Origin: a virus
Length of the DNA stretch: 43,771 nucleotides
Virus record (IMG/VR): IMGVR_UViG_3300047392_000337
Span: 1-43,771 of that record
Strand: one strand, 5' to 3'
Part shown: in pieces, positions 37,835 to 43,771 of the stretch
How positions within the stretch are numbered: position 1 is the stretch's first letter
Layout: the number at the start of each line of letters is the position of its first letter
Translations under genes and position numbers: made by a program
Notes under the pieces: generated by a model
What the model was told of the DNA's origin: nothing
The model's database searches: none
What the model saw: only the letters and a program-made list of their open reading frames with translations

Positions 37835-38677
37835 TTAACCTTTTATTTCTATTAAATTAGAAGGTATAGACAGCTTTATGATTTGTAAATCTTTTTTAAC
37901 GTAAGACTCTTCTGTAGTAATATTATCTAGAATAGAGGTATCAGAGAATAGATCATATTGCTTTTCCCACGTAACTTCTTTATTTACTTCAGAGTCAATA
38001 AAAGCTCTTAAGAAATATCTGTCTGCTTTATCAAAGTGCCTTACTCCATGGTAAAACGGCTCAGTAGAAGGCATTATGACTGCATCACCAGGCAAAGGCT
38101 TATACATATAGCTATTGTTAGACACAGAATCATACACACAAATTTCTCCGCCTTCATAGTCATCATTTAAATAAAAATTAACAGTAGCTACATGCCTTGT
38201 ATTTTTTATTTCTCCAGGTATTGGGAACTCATCAACATGGTATTCCATAAATAATTCAGAATCTTTAAGTTTATTATGCATACTAACATCATACCTAAAG
38301 AAATCAATCCAATATTTTTTATTAGTATCTGCTAACAGATCCCAGTCCTTAATAAATGGCGGCCAAATACCATTGTCTTTAAACTCACCTAGGTAATCTT
38401 GCCTTATAAATTTCATGCAATTATTAATCTCATCAAGATACTGTTTTTCCAAAATAAGATTTTGATCTTCTTTTGGATCTAAAGTTTCTAAAAGATTGAA
38501 ATCTGCATCCCGTCTAAAACCTTGACCATACCAATCTCTCCATGGGTCAAAAAATGAAGGGTCTCTACTTTCTTTTAATAAATTTATTATTTCTTTGCTA
38601 TGTTTAAAAATGTTTTTATACACAACAATTTGTGGTGCAATAATTATTTTTTTAACATCATTAAAATTTGAAGTCAA
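37835..38677 (-). CDS. 2OG-Fe(II) oxygenase (copy 6)
   Basis: 280 aa from a TTG at 38677, right after the upstream stop, with TTGGAT upstream. The frame reaches 38728 but overlaps by 50 bases. Ligands H147 and D149 (EYHVDEF), H210 (FYHGV), R220 (DRYFL), with FYLNDDYEGGEICVYD. Probably acts with its neighbours at 36073-37534; substrate unknown. Confidence 0.85.
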   Translation of the reverse strand: MTSNFNDVKKIIIAPQIVVYKNIFKHSKEIINLLKESRDPSFFDPWRDWYGQGFRRDADFNLLETLDPKEDQNLILEKQYLDEINNCMKFIRQDYLGEFKDNGIWPPFIKDWDLLADTNKKYWIDFFRYDVSMHNKLKDSELFMEYHVDEFPIPGEIKNTRHVATVNFYLNDDYEGGEICVYDSVSNNSYMYKPLPGDAVIMPSTEPFYHGVRHFDKADRYFLRAFIDSEVNKEVTWEKQYDLFSDTSILDNITTEESYVKKDLQIIKLSIPSNLIEIKG

Positions 38678-38678
38678 T

Positions 38679-38867
38679 TTATCCAACCTTAACCTGATTA
38701 GCATGCCCATCTGGGCATTCCCACGCAAGGATCATTGAATCTGGGTCCCAAAAAGCTTCCTCTGCATCTTTATCGCATTTTGAACATGGCTTTGTGCCAT
38801 GTATAGCTTCGAGGTTTTTCTTTCTAATAATCTCTGGCTTACTAAAAAATTCATTAAGCTTTGGCAT
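38679..38867 (-). CDS. Conserved small zinc protein, 62 aa
   Basis: KPCSKCDKDAEEAFWDPDSMILAWECPDGHAN: CxxC and C...H, a zinc site seen in recA-adjacent phage proteins. Overlaps the RecA stop by 14 bases. Confidence 0.75.
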   Translation of the reverse strand: MPKLNEFFSKPEIIRKKNLEAIHGTKPCSKCDKDAEEAFWDPDSMILAWECPDGHANQVKVG

Positions 38868-39858
38868 TTATCTCCTCAATTAAAGCTCGTGTTACATTTG
38901 GATTCTCTTTTAAATATGCAACAGCCTTTGCTCTGCCTTGAAAACGTTCTCCGTTAATAGTATACCAGGCTCCGCCTTTTTCAATAAGGCCAAACATTTC
39001 AGCAACATCCAGTGTCTCTCCTACTCTATCTACTCCGAGTGATTCTCCTTGGTAATAGAAATCGTATTGTCCTGAAAGATTAGGGGGGCCGAGCTTGTTG
39101 TAATCAATAATCCAATTGACTGGTCTGCCAACTCTTTGTTCAATGATTTTGTCACCAACCGCAACGCCCGCTTTAATCGCATTAGCCTCAGCTTCCGAAG
39201 ACCATAGCTTAATGACAGTGGAAGAAAAGAACTTAACTGCCATTCCCCCTGTCGGGATATGGGAGGCATGCATAGATCCAAATTGATTTCTTTGCTGTGA
39301 GATGAGAACCAGTAGTGTATTTTTGTTTGCATAATTTAACATCTTGACTGCATGAGTCATATCCTTTGCTTCTGCTCCGATTTGCTTAGTGTCTTGCAAA
39401 TCCTTCATTTCATTTCCATCTTTTTCAAAATATATGCCTGGAAGCAAAGCAGATATAGAGTCTACTACGATAAGGTCTACTCCAGCTTCCATTAATTTAA
39501 CGCCTACATCTACCATGTCATTGACTGTTTTTGCAGGAGAATAGATAAGAGAAGATGAATCTACTCCCAGTTGCTCAGCCCATTTTTGATCATACGATGC
39601 TTCTGCATCAATCCATGCACATGTTTTACCTTCTTGCTGTGCTAACGCAATCATCTGTAAACAAAAAGAAGATTTACCAGCAGACTTATTCCCCCATACT
39701 AAAACTTGACGTCCATATCCAAGCCCACCTTTTAGTGCAACATTAAGGCCAATGCTAGGCGTTAGCTGCTTGTGAACCTCTACATTCTGTGCAGATTGTA
39801 CTCTTGCTCGTGTTTTTGGGTCAAGCTTCGCCATGATATCTTCTAATGAAATAGTCAT
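38854..39858 (-). CDS. RecA/UvsX recombinase
   Basis: 334 aa. Walker A GNKSAGKS (56-63), Walker B LIVVDS, and SQQRNQFGSM in loop 1 with PTGGMAVKFFSS near loop 2. Catalyses strand exchange for recombination-dependent replication and repair. It lacks the long acidic C-terminus of bacterial RecA. Own promoter (39882-39910). Confidence 0.93.
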   Translation of the reverse strand: MTISLEDIMAKLDPKTRARVQSAQNVEVHKQLTPSIGLNVALKGGLGYGRQVLVWGNKSAGKSSFCLQMIALAQQEGKTCAWIDAEASYDQKWAEQLGVDSSSLIYSPAKTVNDMVDVGVKLMEAGVDLIVVDSISALLPGIYFEKDGNEMKDLQDTKQIGAEAKDMTHAVKMLNYANKNTLLVLISQQRNQFGSMHASHIPTGGMAVKFFSSTVIKLWSSEAEANAIKAGVAVGDKIIEQRVGRPVNWIIDYNKLGPPNLSGQYDFYYQGESLGVDRVGETLDVAEMFGLIEKGGAWYTINGERFQGRAKAVAYLKENPNVTRALIEEINAKA

Positions 39859-39881
39859 ATTTATTCTTTCTCTTCTCTCTT

Positions 39882-39910
39882 AGTATAGCATTTAAATTGG
39901 GCTGTGTGAA
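39882..39910 (-). promoter_or_regulatory. recA promoter (with a leader)
   Basis: TTCACA (39910-39905), 17 bases, TATACT (39887-39882), then a purine-rich leader of about 20 bases (AAGAGAGAAGAGAAAG) acting as the ribosome site for ATG 39858. Confidence 0.75.
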
Positions 39911-39919
39911 GGGCATAAA

Positions 39920-40117
39920 CTAGTTTTTATATTTAAGCTTAAAAACAAATGAACCATCTTCTTGATTGTAATCAACTTGCAACTCTTTATCTTCATTAGT
40001 GGCATTTAAAAAGTCTGTAACTGGCAATCTTATCTCGCCAATTTTTTCAAGTGTAGCAACAAGAATTTTAGCTACATTTAACTGAGCATAAACTTCTTCA
40101 ATATTTAAATCACTCAT
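39920..40117 (-). CDS. Small conserved protein, 65 aa
   Basis: Follows dnaE with an ATGA overlap. EIRLPVTDFLNATNEDKELQVDYNQEDGSFVFKLKY is beta-rich and of unknown function; recurs beside phage polymerase genes. Confidence 0.65.
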   Translation of the reverse strand: MSDLNIEEVYAQLNVAKILVATLEKIGEIRLPVTDFLNATNEDKELQVDYNQEDGSFVFKLKYKN

Positions 40118-43100
40118 TTTATTTCCTTTACGTTTAAAGTTCCATCATCAAGTGTAGACAGAACAACTTTACATTTCATTCCCTCACGCATTTTTGCAAG
40201 AGTCATTTTATACATCGTAGGGAAAGCAATAACTCTTGTAAGCTCTTTATCTTTATTTGAAAGAACTATATGACTCATTGTTTTACCAGCTTTTGTTGTA
40301 TAGGGAGTAAAATTAACAACCATATACTCATCATCTTCAAGATCATATTGTTTCCTATAAAGATAGTCGACAAACATATCGTTTGAAGATGGGTCAATAT
40401 CTGAGACCTTAATGTATCTAGCAATTCGATTATCCCCGACAAGGATGAAGTACATTTGTCCTACTTCAATTTGAGTCTGTTCATTATGAAATAAACCAAT
40501 TGATCCTGTTTCATCTACCAGCTCAACTCTTGCCCAGCCAGTACCACGCTTGATGCCCTTAACCATTCCAAACATAACAAATGATCCTAGGTCGTCAAAC
40601 TCTTCAATTGGCCTTGCCTGTGCTTTTACTCTAGGAGGAATACCTTCTAAATTAAATGTAGGTATTCCTAAGTATTCGTAGTAGTTATCTTTTTCATTTC
40701 CGTCTCGTGGGTTGTCTTTAAATGCCGCACCACCAATAGCGTTGAGAGCACTAACAGCCCTGCTATTAATGCCGCTACCTTTTGTAGAAGAGATTCTGAT
40801 AAACTCATCATAGGTTTTGTATGGCCTCTTTTCAATTATTTTATTTGCTATATTATCAGATATAAATTTGATATCAGTTAAACCAAATCTAATTGCATCT
40901 TGCTGCAATGAAAAATAAAGATCTGACTCATTGATATGTGGAAGCAAAACTTTTAGCCCCAGCCGCTTTGATTCAATCAAGTATTCTGTTCTAGCATCTT
41001 TATCATTTTCATTCTTAAGAATTGAAAACATAAACTCAAGCGGGTAATAAAACTTAAGCCAAGCAGTATAATAACTGAGCATAGAGTAAGCAACAGCGTG
41101 GGAACGGTTAAAAGAATAACCAGCATGAGCTTCAAAATCATGCCACAGCTCTTCTGCTTTTTTCTTAGTAATATGTTCTGAAGCACCAGCAACAAATTTA
41201 TCTTTGAACTGGTCAAACTCTTTTGCATCTTTTTTCTTTCCAATAATCTTACGGACCTTATCAGCCTCTGCCCAAGTCATACCGCCTAGGTGTACGCATG
41301 CCTGCATAACCTGCTCCTGATATATGATAACACCATATGTGTTTTCAGTAAAAGGCTTCATGATTGTATGGGTGTAGTCTACGGCTTCATTGCCGTGTTT
41401 ACGATTAATATAAGAAGCTCCAACTGTATTCATAGCGCCTGGCCTTACAAGTGCATTAGATGCGACAAGGTCTTCAAATTTATCTGTGCCCATCTTAATA
41501 AGAAGGTTGGTGTATGGCGTAGCTTCTGCTTGGAACACACCCTTGGTATATCCTTCGCTCAACATTTTATAAACTTCTGGATCATCTAAAGATATCTCAG
41601 ACAAGACTATATCTTTACCAGTTCTTGATCTAATTGATTTAATCGTATCTGATATAACAGACAAAGTTTTTAGACCAAGTGCATCAAGCTTAATAAGACC
41701 AATGTCTGCAACTGTATCCATATCGTATGCTACGACAGGGATGCGTCCTGAAACTTTATCTTGTGCGTCTTCTCTGGATTCAACTGGAGCAAACTTTCTA
41801 ATGTCATCTTTTGCAACAACTACACCAGCAGCATGCACACCAACTGAACGAATTCGTCCACGCAGTCTATCTGCTAGCCAAACAACCTCTGGGTACTTAG
41901 CTCTAAATTCTTTTGTATTTGGCGAGCTAATAAAATCTTCAAACGTATCAATTGATTTCATTGCACGATTTACTTCCTGAAGAGGAACCATAAAAATTCT
42001 TGCTGCATCACGGATAACACCTTTGTCTTTAAAATAGGTATAGGTAGAAATCGAAGCTACGTGCTTAAATTTTTTCTTTAAGTATTCCTTAACTTCTTTT
42101 CTGCGACGGTCTTCAAAGTCTGTATCAATATCTGGAAAGTCATTACGCTCTGGATTAATAAAACGGAAAAACAATAAATCATATTTAATTGGGTCTACAT
42201 CGGTAATACCAAGCGAATAGCAAACTAAAGAACCAGCTGCAGAACCACGGCCTGGACCTACCCGAATATCGTTTGTTTTTGCCCAGTTAATCATATCAGC
42301 AATTACAAGGAAGTACGACGCAAAGTTCTTTGATGCAATAACCTCTAGCTCTTCTTCTACTCTGTCTATGTACTTTTGATCTTCAATGAAACCAAGCTTC
42401 TTTAAACCTTCGTAAGACATTTCACGCAATTTGTCGTCAGCATCTGTTTTGGGAACAGGAAGTAAGTCTAAGTTTTGATTAAACTCATACTCGCCAACCT
42501 TGTTAGCAATCTCCATTGTATTTTCATAAATGTCTGTACGAGAAATACCAGCAGCATTAAAATCTTTTTCAATTTCTTCTCGTGATTGAATAAAAAGATT
42601 ATAGTCTTGAAAAGATATTCTACGGTCTGGATATAAATAATTAAATCTTTCCATCATGTCTTTAATATTTCTAGACATTTCAAAATCAGAATCTTTATCA
42701 ATCTTTGGCGATGTAGAAAGAATTAGCAGCGCTTCTTCTAATATTCTATCTTCTTCTTTTGCAAAATGTGCGTCTCCAGTTGCAACTGCTTTAATATTTA
42801 ATTCATCTGCTAATTCTAAAAGGGCGGAGTTGATTTCCATAGGATTATGTGATTGGACTTCCACGTAAAAGTCATCTTTAAACATCTGCTTAAAACTTTT
42901 GAGCAGGATCTTAGCCTCATCATTATTGCCTTTTTCAATAGCTTTACTAATAAGTCCGTTAAGGCATCCACTGAGAACGATAATACCTTCCTTGTAATCA
43001 TTTAATACCTCTCTATCAATACGTGGCTTATGATAAAAACCTTCATTCCAGGCAAGCTCTTGTAGGGTATTAATATTCTCCAACCCCTTCTTATTTTTCG

Positions 43101-43383
43101 CTAGCAAAATAATATGGTTGTAGGCTTGAATAGATTTATCTGTTTTAGAAGATCTATCAAACCTATCAGTTGGAGAAATATACGCCTCAACACCAAGAAT
43201 TGGCTTAATGCCAGTTTCCTTTGCGGCAATCTGCATATCTCTGTGTGACGAGAGAGTACCATGGTCTGTGATTGCAATCGCTGTTTGTCCAGCATCTAAC
43301 GCCGCTTGACATAATTCTTTAGGTGAATTTAGTCCATCCATTAATGAATAATAGGAGTGAACATGTAGGTGCGTAAAACTCAT
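40114..43383 (-). CDS. dnaE: DNA polymerase III alpha subunit (DnaE-type, with PHP domain)
   Basis: 1089 aa from ATG 43383 (AGGCGG upstream; TAATG overlap). PHP domain at the N-terminus with metal residues intact (HLHVHS, ITDHGTLS, GVEAY, GDAHF). Polymerase catalytic PDIDTDF at 417-423, GPGRGSAAGSLVCY before it, YQEQVM and SHAVAYSMLSYYTAWLKF after it, and an OB-fold C-terminus. An intact PHP domain may supply proofreading, as in mycobacterial DnaE1. A phage encoding a full DnaE replicase is uncommon. Confidence 0.94.
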   Translation of the reverse strand: MSFTHLHVHSYYSLMDGLNSPKELCQAALDAGQTAIAITDHGTLSSHRDMQIAAKETGIKPILGVEAYISPTDRFDRSSKTDKSIQAYNHIILLAKNKKGLENINTLQELAWNEGFYHKPRIDREVLNDYKEGIIVLSGCLNGLISKAIEKGNNDEAKILLKSFKQMFKDDFYVEVQSHNPMEINSALLELADELNIKAVATGDAHFAKEEDRILEEALLILSTSPKIDKDSDFEMSRNIKDMMERFNYLYPDRRISFQDYNLFIQSREEIEKDFNAAGISRTDIYENTMEIANKVGEYEFNQNLDLLPVPKTDADDKLREMSYEGLKKLGFIEDQKYIDRVEEELEVIASKNFASYFLVIADMINWAKTNDIRVGPGRGSAAGSLVCYSLGITDVDPIKYDLLFFRFINPERNDFPDIDTDFEDRRRKEVKEYLKKKFKHVASISTYTYFKDKGVIRDAARIFMVPLQEVNRAMKSIDTFEDFISSPNTKEFRAKYPEVVWLADRLRGRIRSVGVHAAGVVVAKDDIRKFAPVESREDAQDKVSGRIPVVAYDMDTVADIGLIKLDALGLKTLSVISDTIKSIRSRTGKDIVLSEISLDDPEVYKMLSEGYTKGVFQAEATPYTNLLIKMGTDKFEDLVASNALVRPGAMNTVGASYINRKHGNEAVDYTHTIMKPFTENTYGVIIYQEQVMQACVHLGGMTWAEADKVRKIIGKKKDAKEFDQFKDKFVAGASEHITKKKAEELWHDFEAHAGYSFNRSHAVAYSMLSYYTAWLKFYYPLEFMFSILKNENDKDARTEYLIESKRLGLKVLLPHINESDLYFSLQQDAIRFGLTDIKFISDNIANKIIEKRPYKTYDEFIRISSTKGSGINSRAVSALNAIGGAAFKDNPRDGNEKDNYYEYLGIPTFNLEGIPPRVKAQARPIEEFDDLGSFVMFGMVKGIKRGTGWARVELVDETGSIGLFHNEQTQIEVGQMYFILVGDNRIARYIKVSDIDPSSNDMFVDYLYRKQYDLEDDEYMVVNFTPYTTKAGKTMSHIVLSNKDKELTRVIAFPTMYKMTLAKMREGMKCKVVLSTLDDGTLNVKEIK

Positions 43384-43592
43384 TAATATCCGCCTGTGCA
43401 TTCATTTCTAGTATGATAAAGTCTAATCTTTGTCATAGTTTTTTTATTTGGTGCCGTCAATAATTCATTGCAACATCCGCAATTCATATCCCATTCACCA
43501 GAAAAGAAATCGTATCTATACCCAAATTTCTGATTGCTATACTTCTTAATTCTAAACTCAGTAAATGGATCTGGTATTTCGTATGAAATCAT
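43383..43592 (-). CDS. 69-aa CxCC protein, leaderless
   Basis: MISYEIPDPFTEFRIKKYSNQKFGYRYD followed by DMNCGCCNELL and a late Cys; probably metal-binding. TAATG into dnaE, so it is first in the replication operon. Confidence 0.65.
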   Translation of the reverse strand: MISYEIPDPFTEFRIKKYSNQKFGYRYDFFSGEWDMNCGCCNELLTAPNKKTMTKIRLYHTRNECTGGY

Positions 43593-43598
43593 GTTGTT

Positions 43599-43627
43599 AT
43601 TGTACTAAATAAAGCAAGGGCAGTCAA
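43599..43627 (-). promoter_or_regulatory. Promoter of the dnaE operon, fused to a terminator
   Basis: TTGACT (43627-43622), 17 bases, TACAAT (43604-43599), six bases, ATG 43592. The -35 spans the loop and downstream arm of the terminator. Confidence 0.8.
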
Positions 43628-43643
43628 TAGACTGCCCTTGCTT
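43606..43643 (-). terminator. Strong terminator
   Basis: A perfect 14-bp stem (43612-43625 with 43630-43643), 4-base loop, T-rich tail TTTATTT on the minus strand. Ends the gene at 43652. Confidence 0.92.
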
Positions 43644-43651
43644 ATTAGTAA

Positions 43652-43771
43652 TTACCAGACTAAATTGCTGTCTGAATCGGAAGAAGCAGAAGAAGACTCC
43701 TGGCTTCCGCTTTCTCCATTAAAGAAAGCTTCTTGTTCTGTGTAAGGAAGATCACGCACAGCGGTAGTCTC
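43652..43771 (-). CDS. C-terminal end of a protein with Ser/Asp-rich tail (partial)
   Basis: 39 residues visible: RDLPYTEQEAFFNG, then a Ser/Glu/Asp-rich stretch ending SDSDSNLVW. The gene starts beyond the window. An acidic disordered tail with a hydrophobic tip recalls single-stranded DNA-binding proteins, and the neighbourhood is replicative, but the evidence is slight. Confidence 0.6.
   Translation of the reverse strand, partial: ETTAVRDLPYTEQEAFFNGESGSQESSSASSDSDSNLVW

Noticed and set aside
1-43771. Bacterial chromosome with a phage remnant
   Set aside because: Metabolic genes look cellular, but terminase, endolysin, tRNA array, replicase, one-strand overlapping organisation and shared promoters run through the whole window.

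Overview
The window is one contiguous piece of a low-GC, tightly packed genome of a tailed bacteriophage. A terminase large subunit, a terminase small-subunit candidate, a RuvC-like resolvase, a RecA/UvsX recombinase, a DnaE-type replicase, a CHAP endolysin and ten tRNA genes lie on one strand with almost no intergenic DNA. Apart from the end of one + strand gene at the left edge, every gene I accept is on the minus strand and is read from right to left. Most neighbours overlap by 1 to 14 bases (TAATG, ATGA). The host is probably an actinobacterium. The signs are a WhiB-type Fe-S regulator, an AhpC/AhpD pair of mycobacterial type, a proteasome-beta-like hydrolase and a secreted coiled-coil protein that recalls surface proteins of freshwater actinobacteria. 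The freshwater assignment is inference, not seen directly.

Layout from right to left, in transcription order: (1) 43771-38679: end of a Ser/Asp-tailed protein, a terminator fused to a promoter, DnaE, RecA and small genes. (2) 38677-33749: two 2OG-Fe(II) oxygenases, a DUF6065-like protein, a PD-(D/E)XK-like protein, XapX-like and recombination-associated proteins, a Cas4/RecB-like exonuclease and a RuvC-like resolvase. (3) 33713-30478: small and large terminase with a third oxygenase between them. (4) 30478-28859: carbamoyltransferase, then tRNA-Arg and tRNA-Met. (5) 28858-23734: two Dps-like proteins (one without ferroxidase ligands), CHAP endolysin, IMPDH/GMP-reductase-like enzyme, thermonuclease, APS-kinase/nucleotidyltransferase fusion, DUF2061, FmdB and SGNH hydrolase. 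(6) 23709-20016: fibre-like protein, an 806-aa secreted PA14/coiled-coil protein and holin-like membrane proteins. (7) 19972-14382: tRNA-Leu, WhiB, proteasome-like hydrolase, secreted subtilase, thioredoxin and a secreted Ala-rich surface-like protein. (8) 14314-9843: an operon with a luciferase-like monooxygenase, DUF2061, radical SAM/SPASM protein, a string of tiny Cys-rich proteins and a PLP-dependent cystathionine gamma-lyase/synthase. (9) 9839-7694: a seven-tRNA array with structured spacers leading straight into ahpC-ahpD. (10) 7620-705: HAD phosphatase, dNMP kinase, three more oxygenases, glutathione peroxidase, HNH endonuclease and many mini-genes. (11) 140-704: an AT-rich convergent intergenic region with a terminator, promoter-like repeats and a 10-bp tandem repeat.

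Three themes stand out. First, peroxide and redox defence: AhpC, AhpD, glutathione peroxidase, thioredoxin and Dps. Second, six separate 2OG-Fe(II) dioxygenases. Third, a recurring leaderless promoter, TTGACA-N17-TATAMT-N6-ATG, in which the start codon falls at the expected transcription start. The most speculative but most interesting locus is the radical SAM operon, whose tiny proteins begin MCxxCGC.
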